Below, in pieces: positions 43,728-53,225 of a stretch of 64,000 nt of DNA. The notes beneath the pieces are model-generated. The model was given only the letters and a program-made list of their open reading frames with translations. It made no database searches and was not told the origin of the DNA. The DNA comes from Opitutaceae bacterium (GTDB lineage: Bacteria; Verrucomicrobiota; Verrucomicrobiia; Opitutales; Opitutaceae). A program made the translations under genes and the position numbers. Positions within the stretch are counted from its first letter, which is position 1. Each line of letters opens with the position of its first letter. Where the stretch lies: positions 62,001 to 126,000 of the forward strand of contig JANQSC010000049.1 of assembly GCA_028284235.1 (NCBI GenBank), read 5' to 3'.

Positions 43728-44333
43728 TCAGTCGTCCAGCCCGAGCTTCTTTAGCTTGGGATGGATAACGTAGCGGCAGTAGCCCGCGTTTTTGTTCAGC
43801 TCGTAGTACTCCTGGTGGTAGTCTTCGGCGGGGTAGAACGTAGACGCGGCGGTTACCTCGGTGACGATCGGATCGGGGTAGGTGCCGGCTTTGGCCAGGG
43901 CGGCAATCGACTTCTCGGCGATCTTCTTTTGTCGCTCGTCTGCGTAGAAAATGGCGGAACGGTAATGGGTTCCCACGTCGGCTCCTTGCCGATTAAGAGT
44001 CGTGGGATCGTGCATGAGCCAGAAAATCTCGAGGACTTCTTCCAATGAAATCTCGTCGGTGTTGAAGGTGATCTGAGCCACTTCGGCATGACCGGTCTTG
44101 CCGGTGACGACTTGGCGGTAGCTCGGGTTGTCGACGTGTCCGCCCATGTAGCCGGAAACGGCGCTGCGCACGCCTTCGACACGCTCCATCACTGCTTCGA
44201 TACACCAGAAGCAGCCTGCTCCGAGGGTGATTGTCTCCGTCTTTGACTCGTCTTTCGCTTGGATTTGCGTACTCATAATCAAAGCGCCGGCGACTGACAT
44301 CGCCCGGAGGATCGGTGTATTGGGGAGTCTCAT
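43728..44333 (-). CDS. msrA: Peptide methionine sulfoxide reductase A, exported form
   Basis: A 201-residue enzyme that reduces methionine-S-sulfoxide in proteins. The active-site motif GAGCFWCIEAV has catalytic Cys41 and Cys44, and EVTAASTFYPAEDYHQEYY and KNAGYCRYVIHPKL match the C-terminal recycling region with a resolving cysteine. The start at 44333 yields a signal peptide (MRLPNTPILRAMSVAGALIM and on), which places the enzyme in the periplasm; a longer frame reaches 44387. No msrB is adjacent. It lies 15 bases from the convergent sulfatase stop codon and is divergent from the ParB-like gene. Exported MsrA protects secreted proteins from oxidation. Confidence 0.95.
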   Translation of the reverse strand: MRLPNTPILRAMSVAGALIMSTQIQAKDESKTETITLGAGCFWCIEAVMERVEGVRSAVSGYMGGHVDNPSYRQVVTGKTGHAEVAQITFNTDEISLEEVLEIFWLMHDPTTLNRQGADVGTHYRSAIFYADERQKKIAEKSIAALAKAGTYPDPIVTEVTAASTFYPAEDYHQEYYELNKNAGYCRYVIHPKLKKLGLDD

Positions 44334-44496
44334 GGCAAGTATAACGCGCGACTCGGCCTCGCGGTTGCAAGCCGGCAAATTCGCCAACTTTGGATTCTAT
44401 GGAATTTTTCGTTGAAACGCCGTTAACGCCGTGAATTATTCCGCCCCTTTCTTTGGTAGTTCGACCACACGGGTATCTATCAATCCATTACGAAAT

Positions 44497-45354
44497 ATGA
44501 GCACACGATTATCTCTGGACGACATCGACATTTATTCCGGCACGCAAACGCGTGTCTCCACCAACGACGAAGCGGTGGAGGGCTACGCGGAGGCGATGAA
44601 GCAAGGGGCGGTGTTCCCGCCGGTTGTCGTCTTTTTCGACGGGGCGAAGTACTACCTCGCCGACGGGTTCCATCGCTATCTCGCTGCCAAAAAAATCGAG
44701 GAGCGCGATTTGCCCGCCGACGTGCGGGAAGGAACGCGAGGCGACGCCTTGATTCACGCTTTGGGAGCCAATGCGACTAATGGGGTTTATCGCACCAACG
44801 TCGACAAGCGAAACGCGGTCGAGATCGCCTTGGAGGAGTGGACGGACCGGTCAAACGCCTACTTGGCCGATATTTGCAAAGTCTCGATCGAGTTGGTGCG
44901 GCGGACGCGAAAGACGCTCGGACTGGAGAGCCCGGACGGGGTCGTGGGCCGGGACGGCAAAAAGTACCCAGGGCGTAGAACGGATTCGGATGGAAGCATG
45001 ACGAGTATGGAGCGACAAGAGGCGCGGTTGAATGGCTCCGATTCGAGCGGCGAAGGAAGCAGCGGTGGCGGCGGTCACCCCTCTAAGAAAAACGCCAACT
45101 ACAACGACGCGGCCGGCGGCGGCTCGATGACCGAGTTGGAGAACGAGGCGCGCGAGATGATCCGAAACGGGGAAATGGACCCGCGCGAGCTGGACACCTT
45201 GCCGACTGCGCTCCCGACCGACTACGCGTTCGCGGCGATCCATCTGTTGGAACGAATGGACGTGGAGGACTCGCGCTTTGGCGAGGCCCTCGATGTCCTG
45301 GAAAAATGGATCGCTAAAAAGAGAAGCTCCCCTGTTCAAATGGCGGGAGTGTGA
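44497..45354 (+). CDS. ParB/Srx-type nuclease-domain protein
   Basis: A 285-residue protein. The N-terminal 120 residues form a ParB-like domain: QTRVSTNDEAVEGYAEAMKQ, FPPVVVFFDGAKYYLADGFH, then RYLAAKK, where DGFHR replaces the GERRxxA box of chromosome-partition ParB. RTNVDKRNAVEIALEEWTDR and a helical stretch VSIELVRRTRKTLGL follow as in stand-alone ParB-like proteins with a helix-turn-helix. The middle is a Gly/Ser-rich linker and the end is helical. No ParA lies nearby, so plasmid or chromosome partition is unlikely; DNA binding or regulation is possible. The start at 44497 is chosen because the ParB-like domain begins there; the longer frame starts at 44431. Confidence 0.78.
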   Translation: MSTRLSLDDIDIYSGTQTRVSTNDEAVEGYAEAMKQGAVFPPVVVFFDGAKYYLADGFHRYLAAKKIEERDLPADVREGTRGDALIHALGANATNGVYRTNVDKRNAVEIALEEWTDRSNAYLADICKVSIELVRRTRKTLGLESPDGVVGRDGKKYPGRRTDSDGSMTSMERQEARLNGSDSSGEGSSGGGGHPSKKNANYNDAAGGGSMTELENEAREMIRNGEMDPRELDTLPTALPTDYAFAAIHLLERMDVEDSRFGEALDVLEKWIAKKRSSPVQMAGV

Positions 45355-45432
45355 GCAGCGCAAGGAGCTCGAAGCAAATAACTTGCTATCACTTGCGTGA
45401 GAGCCGACTCTTTGGACGTTGGCGGGTGAACT

Positions 45433-45825
45433 ATGAAATCGATCATCGAAGCGAAGCAACTAGGCAAATGGGATGTGGCCGGAATGGGCCTTTCGATCGC
45501 TTGCGCCGTCCATTGCCTCGGGACGCCGCTCTTGTTGAGCGCGCTTCCATTGCTCGGGCTTGAAGTTCTCGAAAACGAGGCGATCGAATCGTCCATGATC
45601 GCTTTGATCGCCTTGTTGGCTGGAGTCACGTTTTTCAGCGGTTATCGAGTCCATGGGCGTCGCGCCCACTTCATCCTTGGAGGCGCGGGCCTTCTGATGT
45701 TTCTCTTAGTTCGTCCCGCGGTGAGCGAGGCCTTGGAGCCGTATGCCACGCTTGTGGGCGGAGTGGCGTTTGTCGTCGGGCACTACTTGAATCGCAAGTG
45801 GTCCCGTCCGTGCGCGTCCCACTAG
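45433..45825 (+). CDS. MerC-like membrane protein
   Basis: A 130-residue inner-membrane protein with four hydrophobic helices. The first contains GLSIACAVHCLGTPLLLSA with Cys24 and Cys28, as in MerC mercury-uptake proteins, which carry CxxxC pairs in helix one. The remaining helices (about 55-75, 84-100, 105-122) fit the family. The second cysteine pair of canonical MerC is not apparent, the only other cysteine being near the C-terminus (SRPCASH). With no merA, merT or merR nearby, mercury transport is doubtful; metal-related uptake of another kind is possible. It follows the ParB-like gene by 78 bases. Confidence 0.72.
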   Translation: MKSIIEAKQLGKWDVAGMGLSIACAVHCLGTPLLLSALPLLGLEVLENEAIESSMIALIALLAGVTFFSGYRVHGRRAHFILGGAGLLMFLLVRPAVSEALEPYATLVGGVAFVVGHYLNRKWSRPCASH

Positions 45826-45835
45826 GAGATAGTCT

Positions 45836-47272
45836 CTAAGAGTCGCTTCGAGCGATCACGTGGAAACGGGGATTCCCGTCGGGGTTGGCTTCGAAGTGTA
45901 TCCGGTTTTTGAATAGCGATAGATGTTCGTCGTCGCGGTGGCTGACGAATAGAAGAGTTGTGCGGCTCAGATTCGCGAGCGTTTCGATAAACGCGAGCAC
46001 CAGGTGCCGATTGAGGTCGTCGAGTCCTTGCGTGGGTTCGTCGAGGAGAAGTAGCGGCGGCTGCTTGATCAGCCCGCGGGCGATCAGGACGAGGCGTTGT
46101 TGGCCATAGGAAAGCTGGCGGAAAAACGTGGTCGCTTCGTTGCCCAGCCCCATCGCGTCTAGCCACTGGAGGGCGAGGTTCTTCTGGGCGAGCGTGGCGT
46201 GCTGGTAAAGTCCGATACTGTCGTAGAATCCGGATACGACTGTCGCGAGCGCGTTGCCCGGGGCTCGATAGTCTCGATGGAGGGCGGCGGATACGATTCC
46301 GATTCGCTTTTTGATATCCCAAATGCTCTCGCCCGTTCCGCGTTGATAGCCGAATATTTGAAGATTGTTGCGGTAGCACTGCGGATGGTCTCCGGAAAGC
46401 AGTTGGAGCAAAGTGGATTTGCCCGCGCCGTTGGGACCGGTGATCAGCGTGTGCTGGCCGGGTTTCAGCTCCCAGTCGAAATCCTGAAACTGGGCGATGT
46501 TGCCGTATCGAACCGAGCAGTGATTGAGTCGAGCGAGGATTTCGAAAGACTCGCTCTCGTCGTCGGGAGGCGGCGGCAATTCGGGCACATCGGAGGCGTC
46601 GAGGGAGGCCAGTTGAACGAGTTCCGGTCGCTGGGCGATTTCCTCCATCTTTCCGGAGCAGACGAGCGAACCTGCGCGAAGAAGTCCGAGGTGGGTGGCG
46701 CAGTCTGGGATGTCGTCAATACGGTTCACCAAAAAGAGAATCGAGTGCCCGGAGGAAACGAGGGACTGGACGAGTTGCAGGAGCTCGCGTCGCGAATCGG
46801 AGTCGAGCCCTTCGAAGGGTTCGTCGAGTATCAACAAGTCCGGCTCGGAGAGTATTTCCTTGAGCAGAAGAACTTTGCGAGCTTCTCCGCTGGAAAGCAG
46901 CCGGTAGCCGCGCTCGAGGATGGAGTCGAGGTTGAATGCGTGAGCGAGTGGATCGATGGCGTTGGGCTCGCATCCGGACTGGAGGAGGATGGAGCGTGCC
47001 GTCGTCCCGGTATCGATGCGGTCGAGGTAGTCGGTATCGTCGTTGCGGAGCTCGTCTTCGTAGACCGCTTGCTGGCGTTCGAAGGAGGCGACGCGGACGT
47101 CGGTGGGGGCGTTTTCGATTTGCCCGGTTTCCGGGGTTGTTTCCCCGGAGATGAGATCGGCCAGCATGCCTTTGCCCGACGCGTTTCCGCCGAGCAGGCA
47201 CCACGTCTCTTCGGGAGCGGTCTCCCAGTGGTCGATCGACAGCGATTTATGTCTGATTTTGACGAGGCGCAT
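45836..47272 (-). CDS. ModF-like protein with two ABC ATPase domains
   Basis: A 478-residue cytoplasmic protein of two fused ABC ATPases. Domain one has Walker A GGNASGKG (28-35), signature [14 protein letters not shown] and Walker [16 protein letters not shown]. Domain two has [26 protein letters not shown] and [14 protein letters not shown]. This arrangement is that of ModF/PhrA, near the molybdate genes of E. coli. No molybdate genes are adjacent here, so ModF is a structural label. In domain one GNASGKGML departs from GKST. A glutamate follows both Walker B aspartates, so both sites may hydrolyse ATP. The start at 47272 is chosen; a longer frame begins at 47344. Divergent from ilvC across about 110 bases. 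Confidence 0.82.
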   Translation of the reverse strand: MRLVKIRHKSLSIDHWETAPEETWCLLGGNASGKGMLADLISGETTPETGQIENAPTDVRVASFERQQAVYEDELRNDDTDYLDRIDTGTTARSILLQSGCEPNAIDPLAHAFNLDSILERGYRLLSSGEARKVLLLKEILSEPDLLILDEPFEGLDSDSRRELLQLVQSLVSSGHSILFLVNRIDDIPDCATHLGLLRAGSLVCSGKMEEIAQRPELVQLASLDASDVPELPPPPDDESESFEILARLNHCSVRYGNIAQFQDFDWELKPGQHTLITGPNGAGKSTLLQLLSGDHPQCYRNNLQIFGYQRGTGESIWDIKKRIGIVSAALHRDYRAPGNALATVVSGFYDSIGLYQHATLAQKNLALQWLDAMGLGNEATTFFRQLSYGQQRLVLIARGLIKQPPLLLLDEPTQGLDDLNRHLVLAFIETLANLSRTTLLFVSHRDDEHLSLFKNRIHFEANPDGNPRFHVIARSDS

Positions 47273-47382
47273 GGACGCTAAGAGTGATTCGCAAAAAGGG
47301 GCCGCAGGAAAGCTTTTATTCGCTTTACGCGTGTGCTGGGACATGCATAGGGTCTCCGCTTCCGATTTTACAGGACCTCGTG

Positions 47383-48864
47383 ATGAGCAGAAAAAACTAC
47401 TTCAACACTCTGACGTTAGCTCAGAAACTGGAACAGCTCGGCCGCTGCCGTTTTATGGATCGCTCCGAATTCAACGGCGTGGAAGCTCTGAAGGGCAAGA
47501 AGATCGTGATCGTCGGTTGCGGCGCTCAAGGCCTCAATCAGGGCCTCAATCTGCGCGACTCGGGTCTCGACGTGAGCTACGCGCTCCGGGCGGAAGCGAT
47601 CGAGCAGAAGCGCCAGTCCTGGAAGAACGCCACGGAGAATGGATTCGTCGCGGGCACGTACGAGGAGCTTCTCTCACAAGCGGATCTCGTTTTGAATCTC
47701 ACGCCTGACAAGCAGCACGCGGCGGTTGTCGCGGCGGTGCAGCCGTTCATGAAAGAAGGAGCCTGCCTTTCCTACAGTCACGGATTCAACATCGTTGAGG
47801 AGGGGGCGGACATTCGTCCGGATTTGACCGTTGTCATGGTGGCCCCTAAAAGCCCCGGAACGGAAGTGCGGGAAGAGTACAAGCGCGGTTTCGGCGTTCC
47901 AACCCTGCTCGCGGTCCACACTGAGAACGACCCGAAAGGCGAAGGCTGGGATTTGGCCAAGGCCTACGCGGCAGGAACCGGCGGCGATCGCGCGGGTTGT
48001 TTGGAGTCGAGTTTCATCGCCGAGGTGAAGTCCGACCTCATGGGCGAGCAGACCATCCTTTGCGGAATGCTCCAAGCGGGCTCTCTGCTTTGCTACGACA
48101 AGATGATTGAGCAAGGAATTGAAGCGGGCTGGGCGAGCAAGTTTGTCCAGCACGCCTTCGACACGATTTGCGAGTCACTCAAGCATGGCGGAATCACCAA
48201 CATGATGGATCGCCTCAGCAATCCGGCCAAAATCAAGGCTTTCGAGCTTTCGGAACAGATGAAGGACATCATGCGTGACCTGTTCGACAAGCACCAGGAA
48301 GACATCATGTCGGGCGCGTTTTCGTCCGGAATGATGGCGGATTGGGACAACGACGACAAAGACTTGCTCGCCTGGCGCGAGGCGACCAATGAAACCGCGT
48401 TCGAAAAGTCCTCCCCGGGCGATGTCGAGATTTCCGAGCAGGAGTACTACGACAAGGGCATTCTCATGGTTGCGATGATTCGCGCCGGCGTTGAGCTTGC
48501 CTTCGAGTCGATGACCAACGCGGGGATCAAGGCGGAGTCGGCTTACTACGAGTCGCTCCACGAAACACCGCTAATCGCGAATTTGATCGGTCGCAAAAAG
48601 CTCTACGAAATGAATAAGGTAATTTCGGATACGGCGGAGTACGGATGCTACCTGTTTTCGAATGTGGCCGTGCCGCTCCTGGGTGATTTCATGAAGGGCG
48701 TGGACGTCGACGTGATCGGCAAGGGGCTCGCCGTGTCGGACAGTCAAGTCGACAACCAGCGCTTGATTGAAGTAAACGCGGCAATCCGCAGTCACCCGGT
48801 CGAGGAAGTGGGCGCGACGCTCCGCGGCCACATGACGGCGATGAAACAGATCGCGTTCGGCTAG
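47383..48864 (+). CDS. ilvC: Ketol-acid reductoisomerase, class II (long form)
   Basis: A 493-residue NADP-dependent enzyme that isomerises and reduces acetohydroxy acids in isoleucine, valine and leucine synthesis. The N-terminal Rossmann motif [11 protein letters not shown] (44-54) is clear, and [14 protein letters not shown] supplies the likely phosphate-binding Arg and Ser. Two knotted helical domains follow, as in E. coli IlvC, against about 330 residues and one knot in class [13 protein letters not shown] and [20 protein letters not shown] are the substrate and metal segments. The start at 47383 is taken from the conserved [10 protein letters not shown]. No leader or attenuator was seen. 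Followed by a strong terminator. Confidence 0.95.
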   Translation: MSRKNYFNTLTLAQKLEQLGRCRFMDRSEFNGVEALKGKKIVIVGCGAQGLNQGLNLRDSGLDVSYALRAEAIEQKRQSWKNATENGFVAGTYEELLSQADLVLNLTPDKQHAAVVAAVQPFMKEGACLSYSHGFNIVEEGADIRPDLTVVMVAPKSPGTEVREEYKRGFGVPTLLAVHTENDPKGEGWDLAKAYAAGTGGDRAGCLESSFIAEVKSDLMGEQTILCGMLQAGSLLCYDKMIEQGIEAGWASKFVQHAFDTICESLKHGGITNMMDRLSNPAKIKAFELSEQMKDIMRDLFDKHQEDIMSGAFSSGMMADWDNDDKDLLAWREATNETAFEKSSPGDVEISEQEYYDKGILMVAMIRAGVELAFESMTNAGIKAESAYYESLHETPLIANLIGRKKLYEMNKVISDTAEYGCYLFSNVAVPLLGDFMKGVDVDVIGKGLAVSDSQVDNQRLIEVNAAIRSHPVEEVGATLRGHMTAMKQIAFG

Positions 48865-48895
48865 AGTTTCGACAATCGAGAATCTTCAATCATTG

Positions 48896-50317
48896 CTAAG
48901 GTCCCGCGAGCGGGACCTTTTCTTTTTCGGGTTCGCTACGCTCGATCACTTCGATGTGCTGCCACTTCCCGGTTTGAAATCTTCGGAAGAAAAACCAGCT
49001 CACCGTGCTGTGGTTGACGATGACGCAAGCCCACGCCGTGTAGACGGGCATCTGGAGAACCTCGATAAGAATGTAGGATGGAATGACGAGCAGGGTGACG
49101 GACGTCGCCGCGAGCACGGTCATGACGAACTTGGTGTCGCCGGCTCCTTTGAGAGCGCCGCCAACCATGATCATGATCGAGTCGAGATAGACGATGACGA
49201 TGAAGAATCGCAGCAGGCGAATGCTGGTTTCCGCGAGTTCGGGAATATCGCCTCCCGAAGCTTCATGCATGAACGGGCTGATGAGGATGTCGGGGATCAG
49301 CCAATACAAGGCCGCCATTGTCGTATTGTGTAGCACTGCCATGTGCAGCGCGGAATGCGTCGCTTTGCGGGAGAGGTCGCTTTGCTGGGCGCCTTGGAAC
49401 TGACCGACCATTATGCTGGTCGCGGTTCCCAGACCGATCATTGGAAGCAAGCTCAGCAGGTTGATATTCAATACAATGTTGCTGGCCGCGAGCTCGACCA
49501 TTCCGATCCGGCCGACGAGTAGTACGAAAATGGTGAACCCCATCACATCCAAGAAAAAATGGACTCCGGAAGGCGTGCCGAATCGGATCATGCGCTCGAA
49601 CAAGGCGCGGTCGAGGCGCCAACTGGAACGTGTCTGGTAGCGATCGTGATTGCGCTTGCTGCAAAGCATGGCCGCGTAGGCGAACATGACCAGAGTGGAG
49701 GAGAAAACCGTAGCGATCGCCGCGCCCTTGATGCCCATTTCGGGAAAGCCGAATTTCCCGAAGATGAGCGTGTAGTCGAGGACGATGTTGAGGCAGGTCA
49801 TGGACAGGTTCATCCAGACGATCATCCACGATTTCCCTCGCCCTGAGTAGAAACAGGAGAACGCCGCGTTGGCTAGGAAGGGAAACGCGCCGAAATTGAG
49901 GATGCGAAAGAAGTCGACTTCGGCCTTCTGGACTTCTGGCGAGTGCCCGATGAAGCTAAATATCTCCTCCGCGAACGGAGCGAACATGGGGAGAACCGCC
50001 CCGCCGATGAGGGCGATGTAGACGCCTTGCCAGACGGACGGCCCTACTTTTTGAGGCTGCTTCGCTCCCGTGTATTGGGCGACAAAGGTCGAGGTGTAGA
50101 GTGAGACGCCCAGAAAGAAGCAGAGAATCGAGAAATTGAGCATTCCCGCAGGCTGGGCCGCCGCCAGCGCGTCGGCCGAGTAGCGGGCGAGAAAAATGCG
50201 ATCGACGAAAATCAGGATCGAATGCGATCCCATACTCAGTATCAGGGGAATCGCGACAACGAGCAGTTGTCGATAGCCGGCTGGTTCGCTCCAGCGTTTG
50301 AAAAAGGACCCCTTCAT
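48896..50317 (-). CDS. MATE-family multidrug/cation exporter
   Basis: A 473-residue inner-membrane protein with about twelve hydrophobic segments in two repeats, as in MATE exporters that exchange drugs or metabolites for H+ or Na+. RQLLVVAIPLILSMGSHSIL opens helix one, and SPEVQKAEVDFFRILNFGAF, VDYTLIFGKFGFPEMGIKGA and SIMVGQFQGAQQ are family landmarks. Substrates cannot be inferred. Its last codons form one arm of the ilvC terminator hairpin, so the two genes share that DNA. It stands alone, divergent from the SDR gene. Confidence 0.9.
   Translation of the reverse strand: MKGSFFKRWSEPAGYRQLLVVAIPLILSMGSHSILIFVDRIFLARYSADALAAAQPAGMLNFSILCFFLGVSLYTSTFVAQYTGAKQPQKVGPSVWQGVYIALIGGAVLPMFAPFAEEIFSFIGHSPEVQKAEVDFFRILNFGAFPFLANAAFSCFYSGRGKSWMIVWMNLSMTCLNIVLDYTLIFGKFGFPEMGIKGAAIATVFSSTLVMFAYAAMLCSKRNHDRYQTRSSWRLDRALFERMIRFGTPSGVHFFLDVMGFTIFVLLVGRIGMVELAASNIVLNINLLSLLPMIGLGTATSIMVGQFQGAQQSDLSRKATHSALHMAVLHNTTMAALYWLIPDILISPFMHEASGGDIPELAETSIRLLRFFIVIVYLDSIMIMVGGALKGAGDTKFVMTVLAATSVTLLVIPSYILIEVLQMPVYTAWACVIVNHSTVSWFFFRRFQTGKWQHIEVIERSEPEKEKVPLAGP
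48898..48921 (+). terminator. Terminator of ilvC inside the MATE gene's end
   Basis: AAGGTCCCGC (48898-48907) pairs with GCGGGACCTT (48910-48919) around a GA loop, followed by a T-rich run. The stem overlaps the last MATE codons (VPLAGP end), so the sequence is coding on one strand and a terminator on the other. Confidence 0.85.
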
Positions 50318-50447
50318 CTAAAATATTCGAGGGAACATGGAGGAGCAGCCGGTTGGAAGCAATTAAACCTTCGTACTTAATAGTAGATTATCGAAGCCGC
50401 AGTTTCCCTTTGATCGGTTGCAAGAGGTGCTCTAGCGTGCGGGGATT

Positions 50448-51230
50448 ATGTCAGATGGTGAATTTTGCGGCAAAACGGCGGTTGTGACCGGCGCCGGCAT
50501 CGGGATCGGCTTCGAAATCTGCAGGGCCTTGTCCAATCAAGGCGCTCGCGTGCTGCTCAACGACCTCGACCCGAAACTTGCCGGCGAATCGGCGGAGAAA
50601 ATCCGAGCCGAGGGGGGCGAGTGCGAAACGGCGCCGGGCGACGCGAGCGACCCCGAATTCGCGACCGAGCTGATTCAAACCGCCGTCGAACGTTTTGGTT
50701 CGATCGACATCGCGATCGCCAATGCGGGCGTGACCACCTACGGATCGTTTCTCGACTACCGAATCGAGCAGTTTCAGTCGCTCGTCGCGTTGAATCTTCA
50801 AGGTTCGTTTTTCTTGGCTCAAGCGGCGGCTCGCTGTATGAAGGCGCAGAATACGGGCGGTCGAATCCTCTTTATGTCGTCGGTGACGGGGCATCAATGC
50901 CATCCGTATCTCGTTCCCTACGGAATGACCAAGGCGGCGCTGCGAATGTTGGCGAAGGGGCTGGTGGGAGAACTTTCCGAATTTGGGATCACGGTGAACG
51001 CCCTCTCGCCCGGCGCAGTTTCGACCGAGCGTACGACGAGCGATCCCGGATTCGAAACGGGCTGGTCCGGAGCGACGCCCAATGGTCGCGTCGCGACGCC
51101 CGAAGACATTGCCGACGCGGCCCTGTTTCTCGTATCCGAGAAAGCCAGACACGTCAATGGGCAGACATTGGTTGTCGATGGGGGCTGGACCTCCACCAGC
51201 CAAGTGCCGGATCTGGAGATCCCGGATTGA
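50448..51230 (+). CDS. Short-chain dehydrogenase/reductase (SDR)
   Basis: A 260-residue NAD(P)-dependent oxidoreductase of the classical SDR type. TGAGIGIG (14-21) is the cofactor motif, IANAGV the NAG strand, Ser145 with Tyr158 and Lys162 (YGMTK) the catalytic residues, and SPGAVSTERT the active-site loop. ARHVNGQTLVVDGG near the end is the usual signature. The substrate is unknown; relatives carry labels such as glucose 1-dehydrogenase or 3-oxoacyl reductase, which the sequence alone cannot decide. The start at 50448 fits the normal length. Divergent from the MATE gene. Confidence 0.92.
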   Translation: MSDGEFCGKTAVVTGAGIGIGFEICRALSNQGARVLLNDLDPKLAGESAEKIRAEGGECETAPGDASDPEFATELIQTAVERFGSIDIAIANAGVTTYGSFLDYRIEQFQSLVALNLQGSFFLAQAAARCMKAQNTGGRILFMSSVTGHQCHPYLVPYGMTKAALRMLAKGLVGELSEFGITVNALSPGAVSTERTTSDPGFETGWSGATPNGRVATPEDIADAALFLVSEKARHVNGQTLVVDGGWTSTSQVPDLEIPD

Positions 51231-51412
51231 GGGCGAAGGCGAGTCGACTTCCCTTGGGCTGCCCACCTAAACGCGTTGGGTAGGAAGTAGCGCCTACGAG
51301 TATGCGAAGCGCTCGTTAAAAAATGGGAGCGATCTCGGAATCCGCTTTGGTGTCGAATTTATCCGCCGAATGGATGTATTCTCGAATCAATCTCGTTTCG
51401 AGAGGTGTCATT

Positions 51413-52381
51413 ATGTTCAAGAATGGGTGGTTTGTTTTTGCGGTTTGGATCTCAGTCATATCGATTTGGGCTCAAAGCGACGACTTTGCGGGCGACGGTC
51501 CTCTAGTCGGTTATACCACCAACAACCCGGACAGCTTGCCGGACGTGCAGAGAGTAGACGGGCGCTATCGGGCGAACCTGGTCAGCAATGCGGACAATAT
51601 CACCTTGCATTTCAATCAATCGCAAGGCCGGCTGGACGCGAAGCTCGCGCGGTTTCCATTTGTGTACATCGCTCGCAATATTGGGATCGGCACTCAGTCG
51701 GATTCGCAGACCGCTCCCGCTCCCACTGGGAATCCGTACATTTTTTGTGGTATCCAAGTGCACGATACGGACTTGGAGTTGCGAGATTCCTCACATGTGG
51801 TCGTGGGTCATCGCGGATCGACGCACTTTACGATTGAAGGCAAGAACACTTTGAATGGCAGCTCATCGGTCAACGACGATGGACTCAATGCGCTCCCCTT
51901 GGGGCGGGCGGACATCCGAGTCGAGGGCACTGCGGATGGAACGCTGGTCGTGTCCTGGCAGGCGCCCAATCTCTCGCTCGATCCCGGCAACGACGCGTTT
52001 CAACTCTACCGGGGAACAGGCGAACTTCCCGGGGCGGCTCCCGATTACGGGGAGGAGGTTTACATCGGTCTGATCACCTACGCCTTCGAGCTGGGAGGCG
52101 TGCCGTTTGTTGGAACCTGCGATGGGATCGAGTTTACCGCGCTGGGAGACGTTGAGGAGCCCGCGCTTCTGAAGGCCGATTTCTTGCCCGCGAGCGATGG
52201 AGCGGGAGGGAGGATTTCAGTGTCTCCCGTGCGGGCTGACAAGGTCTACGAGCTTCAGTCGTCTCCAGATCTTGTCGGGTGGGTCGCCTTGGAAGTGTAC
52301 AATTCGCCGCAGTCGATCGATAGCTATACCTTCGCCCATGCGGCAACGCCAGGCTACTATCGAGTTCTCGAGCGGGACTAG
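51413..52381 (+). CDS. Secreted protein of unknown function with verrucomicrobial C-terminal module
   Basis: A 322-residue exported protein. The signal peptide MFKNGWFVFAVWISVISIWA decides the start at 51413; a longer frame begins at 51323. The body has TTNNPDSLPDVQRVDGRYRA, then PYIFCGIQVHDTDLELRDSS and TADGTLVVSWQAPN, compatible with a laminin-G/concanavalin-like beta-sandwich, and ends with YELQSSPDLVGWVALEVYNS, the short C-terminal sandwich of secreted proteins in this phylum. No catalytic residues were recognised. Its TAG stop shares four bases with the stop of the convergent membrane-protein gene. A ligand-binding role is conjecture. Confidence 0.6.
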   Translation: MFKNGWFVFAVWISVISIWAQSDDFAGDGPLVGYTTNNPDSLPDVQRVDGRYRANLVSNADNITLHFNQSQGRLDAKLARFPFVYIARNIGIGTQSDSQTAPAPTGNPYIFCGIQVHDTDLELRDSSHVVVGHRGSTHFTIEGKNTLNGSSSVNDDGLNALPLGRADIRVEGTADGTLVVSWQAPNLSLDPGNDAFQLYRGTGELPGAAPDYGEEVYIGLITYAFELGGVPFVGTCDGIEFTALGDVEEPALLKADFLPASDGAGGRISVSPVRADKVYELQSSPDLVGWVALEVYNSPQSIDSYTFAHAATPGYYRVLERD

Positions 52382-53013
52382 CTTTCCTCGGTATCCGAGT
52401 TTTGAATAACTTCGCTCAGCGGGGTTTGGCAATGGTACAGCAAATACCCGATCCCGGCCCCAAATCCAACGCCGTGCGCGGCGCCCCAGAGGAGTTTCCC
52501 CGCGCGACCGCCGAAGGCGTTGTTGAGGTCGTCGCCAATATAGTAGCCAAGCGTATGGAACGCGAAGAGAACTGCGAATGTTGAGAACAGCCGTTCCGAC
52601 GCTCCGAACGAGCGATTGAATAGCAGCGCGAAGAGAAGCAGCCCGACCGCGGATCCGTACAAGTCGCTGTGATACCGGGCGGTCAGCCCAAACCAAAACA
52701 CGCACCAGACGATCGCGTAGACGGCGAAAGCGGCGGCGAAGAGGAGGGAAAAGCGCCATTGCGTTTTAGGGGCGACTAAAAGGCGGCCAAATACGAGTCC
52801 CGCCAGTCCGAGATAGACGAGGGCGATGGTGGTATACATGGGGCCTTGCCCGCGAACGATGCGAAATGCCCAGATGGAATAGGCGAGTACGCTGACGATT
52901 CCGAACCCGATGCCGCCGAAAAGAATGGAATAAAGCAAGGAGGGTCGATCGTTGGGGGAAGAATGGTTCGAGCGATCGACTACTTGAGAAGGGGTGAGTC
53001 CGAAGAGTTTCAT
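52378..53013 (-). CDS. Polytopic membrane protein of unknown function
   Basis: A 211-residue inner-membrane protein with about six hydrophobic segments. It resembles rhomboid-like or small membrane proteins in which AHGVGFGAGIGYLLYH and HTLGYYIGDDLNNAFGG occur in the last two helices. The GYYIGD and AHGxGFG patterns with histidines in membrane helices are suggestive, but I cannot assign an active site: the serine of rhomboids is not evident. The start at 53013 (MKLFGLTPSQ) is taken; a longer frame begins at 53073. Convergent and four bases overlapping with the secreted-protein gene. Not identified further. Confidence 0.5.
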   Translation of the reverse strand: MKLFGLTPSQVVDRSNHSSPNDRPSLLYSILFGGIGFGIVSVLAYSIWAFRIVRGQGPMYTTIALVYLGLAGLVFGRLLVAPKTQWRFSLLFAAAFAVYAIVWCVFWFGLTARYHSDLYGSAVGLLLFALLFNRSFGASERLFSTFAVLFAFHTLGYYIGDDLNNAFGGRAGKLLWGAAHGVGFGAGIGYLLYHCQTPLSEVIQNSDTEES

Positions 53014-53225
53014 GGAGGCAGGATAGAATGCGAGGCGTTCAGAGAAGGCGAAAAGGCGGACGGGAGCAAGCACTTCGCTTTTTATTCCATGGGGGAAATC
53101 CCGTTGATTGCGAATTGGACGGATTAAAGCTCGCCCTTTTAATTCGGAGTGTTTGATTTTCTGGCTACGCGCTCGTTCCCTATAGCCGTGCGCTTTATCG
53201 ACAACTCAGCCGCCGTCCTCCCCGT

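Noticed and set aside
44497-45825. A mercury-resistance operon
   Set aside because: Only a MerC-like protein is present; merR, merT, merP and merA are absent.
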